From Rhodanobacter sp. DHB23 (GTDB lineage Bacteria > Pseudomonadota > Gammaproteobacteria > Xanthomonadales > Rhodanobacteraceae): 64,000 bases of DNA. The DNA lies in NCBI RefSeq assembly GCF_014842975.1, contig NZ_JACYXK010000021.1, positions 124,001 through 188,000 on the forward strand. Reading direction: 5' to 3'. The notes beneath the pieces were generated by a model that saw only the letters and a program-made list of their open reading frames with translations, was not told where the DNA came from and searched no databases. Made by a program: the position numbers and the translations under genes. This document shows, one piece after another, positions 47,852 through 56,656 of the stretch (positions are counted from its first letter, which is position 1; the number at the start of each line of letters is the position of its first letter).

Positions 47852-49477
47852 ATGGCACCACGCCGTCCCGCCAAGCGCCTGCCCACCGCCCTGCTCCTCG
47901 CCGGCCTCGCCTTCACCGCCGGCGCGCAGGACAACTCGCGACTGCCGGACCTCGGCAGCTCGGCGGACGCGCTGATCTCGCCGCAGGAGGCGCAGGACTA
48001 CGGCGCCGCGATGCTGCGCCAGATGCGCGCGCTGGACATGGTGGTGGACGATCCGCTGCTGGACGACTACGTCAACGACCTCGGCTTCCGGCTGGTCGCC
48101 GCCTGCGCCAAGCCGCGCGACCACTTCCAGTTCTTCATCGTGAAGGACGAAACGATCAACGCCTTCGCCATGCCCGGCGGCTACATCGGCGTGAACTCCG
48201 GCCTCATCGCCATCACCCGCAACGAGGACGAGCTGGCCGGCGTGCTGGCGCACGAGATCGGCCACATCACGCAGAATCACCTGCAGCGGGCGTTCGAGGA
48301 CTCGAAGAAGGACGCGCCGCTGATGGCCCTGGTGGTGCTGGGCGCGATCGCCGCCGGCGCCGCGGGCCGCAGCGCCGGCGACGCGCCGATCGCGGTGCTG
48401 GCCGGCGGCCAGGGCCTGCTGGCGCAGAAGGAGATCAACTTCACCCGCAAGGACGAGACCGAGGCCGACCGCGCCGGCATCAAGACGCTGGCCAACGCCG
48501 GCTTCGACCCCAACGCGATGGCCGCGTTCTTCCAGCACATGGAGGACGTGCTGAGCACGGGCGCCGGCGGCCAGGTGCCGTCCTTCCTGCAGGACCACCC
48601 GGTCACCAGCGACCGCATCGCCGATGCGAAATCCCGCGCCGACGCGCTGGTCGCCGCGCAGAAACAGCGGCCCGGCGGCGACACCCTGCTCAACGGCCAG
48701 TGGGAAAAGATCAGCACGCCGATGGCCTTCGTGCACGGACCGATCCGGCTCGACGCGAACACCGCCAACCCGGCCGGCCTCGACACCTACGAACTGATGC
48801 GCGAACGCGCGCGCGTGCTGAGCGGCAATGCCATGCGGCTGGTCGAATACTACGCGGGCAACCTCAAGGACAAGGGCGGCTTCGACACCCCGGCCAACCG
48901 CTACGGCTACGCGCTGGCGCTCACCCGCAGCGACCGTGGCGCGCAGGCCGTGGCACAGCTCGAACCGCTGCTGCAGGCGCATGCGGGCAGCCTGATCCTC
49001 ACCCTGGCGCTGGCCGACGCCCGGCTGCAGGCCGGCCAGCGCGATGCCGCGCTGGCGCTGTACCAGCCGCTCAACCGGCAGTCGCCGCGCAACCGCGCGG
49101 TGGCCCTGGCCTATGCCAACGCGCTCTCCGACCGCGGCGACAGGCAGCAGGCCGCCACCGCCGCCGGCCTGCTGCGCCCGCTGCTGGAAAACAGCGACGA
49201 TCCCGCGCTGTATACCGCCTACGCCCGCGCCAGCGACAAGGCCGGCGACGGCGAACGCGCCGGCGAGGCCTGGGCCGACGCCAGCTACTACGCCGGGCGC
49301 CCGTTCGATGCGATGGAACAGCTCAAGCGCCTGCTCAAGCGCGACGACCTCAGCTACTACTCCCGCGCGCGCATCCAGGCGCGCATCGCCGAACTGACGC
49401 CGCTGGTGCTGGAACTGCAGAAACGCAGGATCGACACCCCGGACAACCCGGCCACCCCGAACGGCTCGCAACAATAA
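47852..49477 (+). CDS. bepA: Periplasmic M48 metalloprotease/chaperone BepA
   Basis: 541-residue BepA (YfgC), which helps assemble or degrades outer membrane proteins such as LptD with the BAM complex. The signal peptide ends at AGA-QDNSR. The zinc site is HEIGH at 134-138 with Glu204 in KDETEADRAGIKTLA as third ligand. The region AFAMPGGYIGVNSGLIA precedes it. From about residue 330 to the end are TPR-like helical repeats (LEPLLQAHAGSLILTLALAD, LAYANALSDRGDRQQAATAA). A longer start at 47777 would place repeat-derived residues before the signal peptide. Confidence 0.92.
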   Translation: MAPRRPAKRLPTALLLAGLAFTAGAQDNSRLPDLGSSADALISPQEAQDYGAAMLRQMRALDMVVDDPLLDDYVNDLGFRLVAACAKPRDHFQFFIVKDETINAFAMPGGYIGVNSGLIAITRNEDELAGVLAHEIGHITQNHLQRAFEDSKKDAPLMALVVLGAIAAGAAGRSAGDAPIAVLAGGQGLLAQKEINFTRKDETEADRAGIKTLANAGFDPNAMAAFFQHMEDVLSTGAGGQVPSFLQDHPVTSDRIADAKSRADALVAAQKQRPGGDTLLNGQWEKISTPMAFVHGPIRLDANTANPAGLDTYELMRERARVLSGNAMRLVEYYAGNLKDKGGFDTPANRYGYALALTRSDRGAQAVAQLEPLLQAHAGSLILTLALADARLQAGQRDAALALYQPLNRQSPRNRAVALAYANALSDRGDRQQAATAAGLLRPLLENSDDPALYTAYARASDKAGDGERAGEAWADASYYAGRPFDAMEQLKRLLKRDDLSYYSRARIQARIAELTPLVLELQKRRIDTPDNPATPNGSQQ

Positions 49478-49481
49478 CCCC

Positions 49482-49510
49482 GTGTCATCGCCGCGTAACA
49501 TTCCTGCATT
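49482..49510 (+). promoter_or_regulatory. Possible Pho box upstream of phoB
   Basis: Three 7-mers at 11-bp steps (GTGTCAT at 49482, GCGTAAC at 49493, CTGCATT at 49504) resemble tandem CTGTCAT half-sites of the PhoB box, 37 bp before the phoB start. The match is imperfect, but the location fits autoregulation. Confidence 0.42.
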
Positions 49511-49546
49511 GCAATATCCCGGTCACAGGCCACGGACTTTGCCCGC

Positions 49547-50236
49547 GTGCACAAACGCATCCTGATTGTCGAAGACGAAACCTCGATCCGCGAGATGATC
49601 GCCTTCGCCCTGCGCAAGGCCGACATGGAGGCGATGCAGGCCGCCGACGCCCGCGCCGCGCAACTCGCGATTTCCGAGCAGGTACCCGACCTGATCCTGC
49701 TGGACTGGATGCTGCCGGGCATGAGCGGGCTGGAGCTGGCGCGCCGCCTGCGCAAGGAGGAGCTGAGCCGCGAGATCCCCATCATCATGCTCACCGCGCG
49801 CGGCGAGGAGATGGACCGCGTCAACGGCCTCGAGGCCGGCGTGGACGACTATGTGGTCAAGCCCTTCTCCACCCGCGAGCTGCTGGCGCGGATCAAGGCG
49901 GTGCTGCGCCGCACCCACGGCGACGACGGCGACGGCATGGTGGAGCTGGGCCGGCTGCGCATCGACGGCCCCGCGCACCGCGTGTTCGCCGGCGACGAGC
50001 CGGTGACCATCGGCCCCACCGAATACCGCCTGCTGCACTTCTTCATGACCCACCCCGAGCGCGTGTACTCGCGCGCGCAGCTGCTGGACCACGTGTGGGG
50101 CGGCAGCGTGTACGTGGAGGAGCGCACGGTGGACGTGCACATCCGCCGCCTGCGCAAGACGCTGGAACCGTGGAAGCTGGAAGACATGGTGCAGACCGTG
50201 CGCGGCAGCGGGTATCGCTTCTCGGCAAGCGTCTGA
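49547..50236 (+). CDS. phoB: Phosphate regulon response regulator PhoB
   Basis: 229-residue OmpR-family regulator. The receiver has Asp10-Glu11, phospho-acceptor Asp53 in [10 protein letters not shown] and Lys near 105 in [11 protein letters not shown]. The winged-helix domain follows with [20 protein letters not shown] and [20 protein letters not shown] then GSGYRFS. The PhoB-specific [15 protein letters not shown] is present. It uses a GTG start. phoR follows in the same direction but 327 bp away because of an inserted repeat. It activates phosphate-starvation genes; ppk1 and ppx just downstream are typical targets. Confidence 0.94.
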   Translation: MHKRILIVEDETSIREMIAFALRKADMEAMQAADARAAQLAISEQVPDLILLDWMLPGMSGLELARRLRKEELSREIPIIMLTARGEEMDRVNGLEAGVDDYVVKPFSTRELLARIKAVLRRTHGDDGDGMVELGRLRIDGPAHRVFAGDEPVTIGPTEYRLLHFFMTHPERVYSRAQLLDHVWGGSVYVEERTVDVHIRRLRKTLEPWKLEDMVQTVRGSGYRFSASV

Positions 50237-50255
50237 CCCACCGGAAATCCGCCTC

Positions 50256-50452
50256 TCGTCTCCCCTCTCCCTCCGGACGCGGGGAGCGGCCATGGATGGC
50301 CGCGCTTTGAGGAGCGAGGAAGAGGGGTTGGGGGAGAGGGTTCGGGCGAAGCGCGTTGCCGACATCTTCCGCAAGTCGCCATCACCGCGCTTCGCCCGAA
50401 CCCTCACCCGCCTGTCGGCACCCTCTCCCGGAGGGAGAGGGAGTCACCCGCA
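50256..50452. repeat. Dispersed repeat cluster inserted between phoB and phoR
   Basis: CCCCTCTCCCTCCGGACGCG starts the block and CCCTCTCCCGGAGGGAGAGG ends it. GAGAGGGTTCGGGCGAAGCG near 50335 and CGCTTCGCCCGAACCCTC near 50388 are inverted. A head-only copy of the other family (CGGCCATGGATGGCCGCG) lies at 50289-50306. The 327-bp gap 50237-50563 has no gene. Confidence 0.8.
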
Positions 50453-50563
50453 CTGCTCACGCGGAATCCAAGCCTCCCGTTCCATCGCCGGAACGACGAG
50501 CAGGAAGCGCGGCGGGCACGCCTGTAAGCTCTGCATCCAGCCCGCCAACCATCGCGCTCTCCG

Positions 50564-51823
50564 ATGCCCACTCCCCACCGCTGGAAACTGCCCGCCATTT
50601 GCTTCGCCGGCCTGCTCGCGGGGGCGTTCTTCGGCTGGCTGGCCGGTAACCGCACCGCGGCAGGCGTGGCCATCGTCGCCGTGGCTGAAATCGTCTTGCT
50701 ACTGACGCGGGACGGTCACACGACGCGTCACATCATGTCGCCGACCACCCTCGCCGCGAAACACGACCGCCTCGTCATGCGTACCCACCGCCTCGCCTCC
50801 AGCCTGCGCGACCTGCGCCGCACCGCCAGCCAGTTGCCCGACGCCGTGGTACTGCTCGACCCCGACCAGCGCGTGCGCTGGTTCAACCACGCGGCGGAGA
50901 ACCTGCTCGGGCTGCGTTCGCCGCACGACCGCGGCGCGCCGCTGGAGCAGCGCCTGCAGGCTTCGGAACTCGCCGACTGGCTGCGCCAGGAGGAACACGA
51001 ACCGCTGCACGACACCGTGGCGCCGGGCCGCCCGGACAGCCAGATCAGCGTGAGCCTGCTGCCGTTCGGCCGCCGCCAGCAGGTGCTGCTGGCGCGCGAC
51101 ACCAGCCACGTCACCCGGCTGGAACAGATGCGCCGCGACTTCGTGGCCAACGTCTCGCACGAGTTGCGCACGCCGCTCACCGTGATCCACGGCTACCTGG
51201 AACTGCTCGATCCCGAGGACGCCCCCGCGCTGGCGCCGGTGCTCGGCGAGATGCGCGCGCAGTCGCGCCGCATGGGCCAGATCGTGGAAGACCTGCTGAC
51301 CCTGTCGCGACTGGAAACCCAGCACCACGTCGAGGACGAGCGCGTGCCGATGGCGCCGCTGCTGGCCACGCTGCGCAAGGAGGCCGAGGCGCTCAGCCAG
51401 GGCCGGCACCACGTCACGATGGAGGCCGATACCGACCTCGATCTGCTCGGCTCGCCCAAGGACCTGCACAGCGCGCTCTCCAACCTGGTCAGCAACGCGG
51501 TGCGCTACACCCCCGCCGGCGGCAGCATCACGATACGCTGGCGGCGCACCCCGGAAGGCGCCACCTATTCGGTCAGCGACACCGGCTACGGCATCCCCGC
51601 CAGCCATCTCGCCCGCCTCACCGAACGCTTCTACCGCGTGTCCTCCAGCCGCTCGCGCGGCACCGGCGGCACCGGGCTGGGGCTGTCCATCGTCAAGCAC
51701 GTGCTGAACCTGCACCAGGCGCGGCTGGGCATCGAAAGCGAACCGGGCCGCGGCTCCACCTTCTCCTGCCACTTCGCGACCGAGCGCCTGCTCGCGGCCG
51801 CGCGCAGCCGCGACGAAAGCTGA
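50564..51823 (+). CDS. phoR: Phosphate regulon sensor kinase PhoR
   Basis: 419-residue histidine kinase. Two N-terminal helices (about 9-28 and 30-47) anchor it without a large periplasmic domain, as in PhoR. A PAS domain follows (about 85-185, LPDAVVLLDPDQRVRWFNHA). The phospho-acceptor His199 is in FVANVSHELRTPLTVIHGYL. ATP-binding boxes are N (LSNLVSNAVRYT), G1 (VSDTGYGIP) and G2 (GTGGTGLGLSIVKHV). It pairs with PhoB upstream; the 327-bp gap may give it a separate or attenuated expression. Confidence 0.94.
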   Translation: MPTPHRWKLPAICFAGLLAGAFFGWLAGNRTAAGVAIVAVAEIVLLLTRDGHTTRHIMSPTTLAAKHDRLVMRTHRLASSLRDLRRTASQLPDAVVLLDPDQRVRWFNHAAENLLGLRSPHDRGAPLEQRLQASELADWLRQEEHEPLHDTVAPGRPDSQISVSLLPFGRRQQVLLARDTSHVTRLEQMRRDFVANVSHELRTPLTVIHGYLELLDPEDAPALAPVLGEMRAQSRRMGQIVEDLLTLSRLETQHHVEDERVPMAPLLATLRKEAEALSQGRHHVTMEADTDLDLLGSPKDLHSALSNLVSNAVRYTPAGGSITIRWRRTPEGATYSVSDTGYGIPASHLARLTERFYRVSSSRSRGTGGTGLGLSIVKHVLNLHQARLGIESEPGRGSTFSCHFATERLLAAARSRDES

Positions 51824-51877
51824 AGCGGCGCGCGCCACGGCGCGCACCGGGCGCCACGCATGCGCCAGAATGCACGG

Positions 51878-53971
51878 ATGCGACGCATCGACGCCCAGCC
51901 CCCCAAGCCCATCGACCTCTCCGCCCCCGAGCTCTACCTGAGCCGCGAGCTGGCCGCGCTGGAATTCAACTTCCGCGTGCTGGCGATGGCGCGCGACGCC
52001 TCGGTGCCGCTGCTGGAACGGCTGCGCTTCCTCAGCATCGTGGCGAACAACCTCGACGAGTTCTTCGAGGTGCGCGTGGCGATGCTCAAGCACCACCACG
52101 CCTACGGCTCCGCCGCGCCGGGGCCGGACGGCCTGTCGCCACCGGAGCTGCTCGCGCGCATCCGCAGCCGCGTGCTGGAACTGGTCGCCGAGCAGTACGC
52201 GATCTGGCAGCAGGAGCTGCGCCCGCAGCTGGATGCCGAACGCATCCACATCCTCACCCGCACGCAGTGGAGCACGCGCCAGAAGCGCTGGCTGCAGGGC
52301 TATTTCGAGCACGAGGTGCTGCCCGTGCTGTCGCCGCTGGGGCTGGACCCGGCGCACCCGTTCCCGCGCATCCTCAACAAGACCCTGAACATCGCGGTGG
52401 TGCTGAAGGGTCGCGACGCCTTCGGCCACGAGGGCCACATGGCGCTGGTGCGCGCGCCGCGCTCGCTGCCGCGCATCATCCGCGTGCCCGCCGAGGTGTG
52501 CGGCGAGGGCGACCACTTCGTGTTCCTCGCCGAGCTGCTGCACGCCTTCGTGGACCTGATGTTCCCCGGCTTCAAGGTAGTCGGCTCCTGGCAGTTCCGC
52601 GTCACCCGCAACAGCGAGCTGATCGTGGAAGAGGCCGAGGTGGAGAACCTCGCCCGCGCGCTCAGCGAGGAACTGCTGGGGCGCGGCTACGCGCGGCCGG
52701 TGCGGCTGGAGATCGCCACCGACTGCCCGCAGTCCATCACCGCGATGCTGACCCACAACTTCCAGCTGGAAGAAGCCGACGTCTACCGCTGCGATGGCCC
52801 GGTCAACATCATCCGCGCCGGGCTGATCTGCGACTGGCTGGACCGCCCCGAGCTGAAGTACCCGCGCTTCACCCCGCAGCTGCCCACCGGGCTGGAGGCG
52901 AGCCGCGACAAGTTCGAGCAGATCGCCCAGCGCGACGTGCTGCTGCACCATCCCTACCAGAGCTTCGCCGCCGTGGTGGACCTGCTGCGCCAGGCCAGCA
53001 CCGACCCCAACGTGCTGGCGATCAAGCAGACCCTGTACCGCGCCGGCGAGGACACCCCGCTGGTGGACCTGCTGGTGGAGGCGGCGCGCCACGGCAAGGA
53101 CGTCACCGTGGTGATCGAGCTGCGCGCGCGTTTCGACGAGGAGGCCAACATCCGCCTCGCCACGCGCCTGCAGGAGGCCGGCGTGCAGGTGGTGTACGGC
53201 GTGGTGGGCTTCAAGACCCACGCCAAGATGATGCTGATCGTGCGCCGCGAGGGCGGCACGCTGCGCCGCTACGCCCACCTGTCCACCGGCAACTACCACC
53301 AGATCAACAGCCGCACCTACACCGACATCGGCCTGATGACCGCCGACCCCGAGATCGGCGAGGACCTGCACAAGGTGTTCCAGCAGCTCTCCGGGCTGGG
53401 CCCGCGCATCGCGCTGAAGCGGCTGCTGCATTCGCCGTTCACGCTCTACGCCGGCGTGATGGAACGCATCGAGCGCGAAACGGAACTCGCCCGCGCCGGC
53501 CGTCCCGCGCGCATCGTGGCCAAGCTCAACGCGCTGAACGAGGCGCACGTGATCGAGGCGCTGTACCGCGCCTCGCAGGCCGGCGTGGAGATCGACCTGA
53601 TCGTGCGCGGCGCCTGCACCCTGCGCCCCGGCCTGCCCGGCATCTCCGAGCGCATCCGCGTGCGCTCCATCGTGGGCCGCTTCCTGGAACACAGCCGCGT
53701 GTACTGGTTCGGCAACGACGGATCGCCCGAGCTGTACTGCGCCAGCGCCGACTGGATGGAACGCAACCTGATGCGCCGCATCGAGATCGCCTTCCCGATC
53801 CGCGACCCCGAGCTCGCCGCGCGCATCCACGAGGAAACCCTCGCCGACAGCCTCGCCGACAACACCCAGGCCTGGCTGCTCGACGGCAATGGCCGTTACA
53901 CCCGCGCCACGCCGGGCAAACATGCGCCGTACAGCATGCAGCAGGCCTTGCTGGAAAAACTGTGTCCGTGA
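51878..53971 (+). CDS. ppk1: Polyphosphate kinase 1
   Basis: 697-residue PPK1 that polymerises the gamma phosphate of ATP to polyphosphate. The autophosphorylated His448 is in GFKTHAKMMLIVRREG, matching E. coli His435. The second catalytic histidine is in FLEHSRVYWFGNDG. The N-terminal domain ELYLSRELAALEFNFRVLAM and VANNLDEFFEVRVAMLK are standard, as is DPNVLAIKQTLYR. ATG 51878 was chosen over ATG 51860 by family alignment; both are possible. It follows phoR by 54 bp and is part of the phosphate block. Confidence 0.96.
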   Translation: MRRIDAQPPKPIDLSAPELYLSRELAALEFNFRVLAMARDASVPLLERLRFLSIVANNLDEFFEVRVAMLKHHHAYGSAAPGPDGLSPPELLARIRSRVLELVAEQYAIWQQELRPQLDAERIHILTRTQWSTRQKRWLQGYFEHEVLPVLSPLGLDPAHPFPRILNKTLNIAVVLKGRDAFGHEGHMALVRAPRSLPRIIRVPAEVCGEGDHFVFLAELLHAFVDLMFPGFKVVGSWQFRVTRNSELIVEEAEVENLARALSEELLGRGYARPVRLEIATDCPQSITAMLTHNFQLEEADVYRCDGPVNIIRAGLICDWLDRPELKYPRFTPQLPTGLEASRDKFEQIAQRDVLLHHPYQSFAAVVDLLRQASTDPNVLAIKQTLYRAGEDTPLVDLLVEAARHGKDVTVVIELRARFDEEANIRLATRLQEAGVQVVYGVVGFKTHAKMMLIVRREGGTLRRYAHLSTGNYHQINSRTYTDIGLMTADPEIGEDLHKVFQQLSGLGPRIALKRLLHSPFTLYAGVMERIERETELARAGRPARIVAKLNALNEAHVIEALYRASQAGVEIDLIVRGACTLRPGLPGISERIRVRSIVGRFLEHSRVYWFGNDGSPELYCASADWMERNLMRRIEIAFPIRDPELAARIHEETLADSLADNTQAWLLDGNGRYTRATPGKHAPYSMQQALLEKLCP

Positions 53972-54057
53972 GGCGAAGACGTGGCGGGCGAAGCATCGCG
54001 TTGAAATACCTGTCGACAGGCATCCACCAGACCAACGCACCGAACAAGGAACCGGAC

Positions 54058-54828
54058 ATGTACGGGTCGAGCGGAAAAACGAAGCTGCGCATGCTTGGGT
54101 ATTGCGCATGCCTGGCCGCCATCGCCGGCATGCCGGCGATGGCCAGCGACGCGGCCACGACACCCGCCGCCGCCAGCTCGGCGCCGAGCGATGCCGACCT
54201 GGCCAATGCCGCCTGCGCGATCGGCGAGGAACAGTTCCTGCCGGGCGATTACTACTACTGCCTGGCCACCCAGAGCTACGGCCTGCAGCACTACGCCCAG
54301 GCACGGAAATTCTTCACCACGGCAGCCAGCTGGGCCAGCAAGCCCGCGCAGTACGTGCTCGGCATCATGGCGCTCGATGGCGACCACCAGCCGGTGGACC
54401 GTCCGCTGGCGGCGGCGTGGTTGGCGCTCGCGGCGGAGCGGCCGCAATCGAACTTCGCCAGTGCATCCGCCAGGCTCCATGCCGCCCTCGCCCCGGCCGA
54501 GCAGGAGGCGGCCGACCGGCTGCTCGCCAAGATGCGGCCCACCTACGGCGACGCCACCGCGGCGGTGCGCGCCGAGAAGCGCTACGAGCAGGGCATGGCC
54601 CGGCTGGCCAGGCTGGCCGGCGCCGGTGGCCATTACTGCATGGCCGGGATCACGACGCCTGCCGACCCGAGCGCGGCGAGCGACCCTGGGCAATGCCCGC
54701 CGGTGCAGGTGATGACCAGGGCCATCGACCAGGCCGCCGCGAAGGTGTTCGATGGCTGGACCGGCCATGTCAACGTGGGGCCGCTGCAGCAGGTGAATGC
54801 GGCGGCCGCCACGCACCATCCCGGCTGA
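54058..54828 (+). CDS. Exported protein of unknown function between ppk1 and ppx, SEL1-like
   Basis: 256 residues with a signal peptide ending near AMA-SDAA (about 29). The central part reads GDYYYCLATQSYGLQHYAQA, ARKFFTTAASWASKPAQYVL and PLAAAWLALAAERPQ, which has the spacing of SEL1/TPR-like helical repeats. Cys residues at CAIGEE, YYCLATQ, HYCMAG and GQCPP may form disulfides. AAGGA precedes ATG 54058. Its place between ppk1 and ppx suggests a link to phosphate metabolism, but nothing in the sequence proves it. The periplasmic location sets it apart from both neighbours. Confidence 0.72.
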   Translation: MYGSSGKTKLRMLGYCACLAAIAGMPAMASDAATTPAAASSAPSDADLANAACAIGEEQFLPGDYYYCLATQSYGLQHYAQARKFFTTAASWASKPAQYVLGIMALDGDHQPVDRPLAAAWLALAAERPQSNFASASARLHAALAPAEQEAADRLLAKMRPTYGDATAAVRAEKRYEQGMARLARLAGAGGHYCMAGITTPADPSAASDPGQCPPVQVMTRAIDQAAAKVFDGWTGHVNVGPLQQVNAAAATHHPG

Positions 54829-54934
54829 GTCGCCCGCGTCGCCCCGCCACCACGCACATGCGCGAGCAAAGCCGCGCGCGAATGCGGCATGATGCGCACT
54901 GCGTTGCACACCCGCGCCGACCAGGAGCCCACGC

Positions 54935-56452
54935 TTGAGCCAGGCCGAACACACCCCGATCCGCGATGGCGAGTTGCTGGCCGCGGTGGACATGGGCTCC
55001 AACAGTTTCCACCTGATCGTGGCGCGCATGGAACATGGCGAGCCGCGGGTGATCGACCGCCTGCGCGACAGCGTGCGCATGGCCGCCGGCCTGCGCAGCG
55101 ACGGCTCGCTGGACGCCGACCGCCGCGCCCGCGCGATGGACTGCCTGGCCCGCTTCGGCCAGCGCATCGCCGGCCTGCCTTCGCAGCGCGTGCGCGCGGT
55201 GGCCACCAACACGGTGCGCCGGCTGGCCGCGCCGCAGACTTTCCTCGCCGCGGCCGAGGCCGTGCTCGGCCATCCGATCGAGGTGGTGTCCGGCCGCGAG
55301 GAAGGCCGCCTGATCTTCCTCGGCGCCGCGCACGGCCTGCCCGCCTCGCGCGAACCGCGACTGATCATGGACGTGGGCGGCGGCAGCACCGAATTCATCA
55401 TCGGCCGCGGCCTCGCGCCGCTGCACACCGAGAGCGTGCAGGCCGGCTGCATCGCCTCCACGCTGCGCTTCTTCCCCGGCGGCAAGCTCAACCGCAAGCG
55501 CTGGCAGCGCGCATGCGGCGAGATCGGCGTGCTGCTGCAGCAGTTCGCCGAGGACTACCGCGAATCCGGCTGGCAGGAGGCGTTCGGCTCTTCCGGCAGC
55601 GCCAAGGCGATCGGCGCGGTGGTACAGGCGATGAAGCTCAGCGACGACGGCATCACCCCGGCGTCGCTGGCCGGGCTGCGCGACGCGATCCTCGCGCAAG
55701 GCTCGATCGCCGCGCTGAAACTGCCCGGCCTGGCCGAGGAACGCGCGCCGGTGCTCGCCGGCGCCGTGGTGATCTTCGAGGCCGCGTTCGAGGCGCTGGG
55801 CATCGCGCGCATGCGCGTGTGCGAAAGCTCGATGCGCGAAGGCCTGATGTGGGACCTGCTCGGCCGCGCCGCCGGCAGCGACCCGCGCACCGGCAGCATC
55901 GACGCACTGGCCAGCCGCTACGGCGTGGACCGCGCGCAGGCACGGCGGGTGGAATCCACCGCGCTGCAGCTGTTCGACCAGGCCGCCAAGGCGTGGAAGC
56001 TGGACGGCGAGGCGCGCGAGTGGCTCTCGTGGGCCTCCCGCGTGCACGAGATCGGCCTCGCCATCGCGCACAGCCAGCACCACCACCACGGCGCCTACAT
56101 CCTGCGCCATGCCGACCTCGCCGGCTTCTCGCGGCAGGAGCAGCAACTGCTCGCCGCCGTGGTCGAGATGCACCGGCGCAAGCCGGACAAGGCGGTGATC
56201 GCCACCCTGCCGCAGCGCTATCGCCAGCTCGTCCGCTACACCACGGCACTGCTGCGGCTCGCGGTACTGTTCCGCCGCGGCCGCCGCGCCGAATCGCTGC
56301 CGCCGATGAAACTCTCCGCCACGCGCCAGCGGCTGCGCCTCGCCCTGCCCGCCGCCTGGCTGGAACAGCACCCGCTCAGCGAGGCGGACCTGCACCAGGA
56401 ACAGGCGCCGATGGCCGAACTGGGGCTGGAGCTGGAGCTGTCGACGAGTTGA
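54935..56452 (+). CDS. ppx: Exopolyphosphatase
   Basis: 505-residue Ppx/GppA phosphatase. Motifs: AAVDMGSNSFHLIVARME (phosphate 1), RAVATNTVRRLAAPQTFL, VVSGREEGRLIFLGAAHGL, and LIMDVGGGSTEFIIGRG (phosphate 2). The C-terminal HD-like domain has HEIGLAIAHSQHHHHGAYIL. Compared with GppA, the length and tail favour Ppx, and it stands near ppk1. The TTG start at 54935 has AGGAG at 54922-54926. It degrades polyphosphate from the ends, opposing ppk1. A dual (p)ppGpp phosphatase role cannot be excluded. Confidence 0.93.
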   Translation: MSQAEHTPIRDGELLAAVDMGSNSFHLIVARMEHGEPRVIDRLRDSVRMAAGLRSDGSLDADRRARAMDCLARFGQRIAGLPSQRVRAVATNTVRRLAAPQTFLAAAEAVLGHPIEVVSGREEGRLIFLGAAHGLPASREPRLIMDVGGGSTEFIIGRGLAPLHTESVQAGCIASTLRFFPGGKLNRKRWQRACGEIGVLLQQFAEDYRESGWQEAFGSSGSAKAIGAVVQAMKLSDDGITPASLAGLRDAILAQGSIAALKLPGLAEERAPVLAGAVVIFEAAFEALGIARMRVCESSMREGLMWDLLGRAAGSDPRTGSIDALASRYGVDRAQARRVESTALQLFDQAAKAWKLDGEAREWLSWASRVHEIGLAIAHSQHHHHGAYILRHADLAGFSRQEQQLLAAVVEMHRRKPDKAVIATLPQRYRQLVRYTTALLRLAVLFRRGRRAESLPPMKLSATRQRLRLALPAAWLEQHPLSEADLHQEQAPMAELGLELELSTS

Positions 56453-56460
56453 TGGGGGAT

Positions 56461-56577
56461 TTTTGCGATCGTCCCTGATCGCGAAGGTCAAACGGGCGGC
56501 CATCCATGGTGGAATTTTTGCGATCCTCCCTGATCGCGAAGGTCAAATGGGCGGTCATCCATGGCCGCACTTCTCAA
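56461..56577 (-). repeat. Two copies of the dispersed palindromic repeat, inverted orientation
   Basis: On the minus strand the block starts GAGAAGTGCGGCCATGGATG and holds two units about 55 bp apart, each ending with GCGATCAGGGAxGATCGCAA (x is G or C). They lie between ppx and ppiA. The unit is 5 bp shorter than the 60-bp form at 22071, so tandem copying happened independently. Confidence 0.88.
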
Positions 56578-56656
56578 AACAGCTCCTGAACTCCGAAAGG
56601 CACATGCGGCCGTGGGGCCGCGTATCATGGGCGGATACTTCGAACGGCCTGCCTCC

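Noticed and set aside
50699-54304. Very long minus-strand open frame (over 1200 codons) opposite phoR and ppk1
   Set aside because: The plus strand carries phoR and ppk1 with full motifs. The antisense translation is rich in Ala, Gly, Arg, Val, His and Gln without any family motif, as expected for shadow frames in high-GC DNA.
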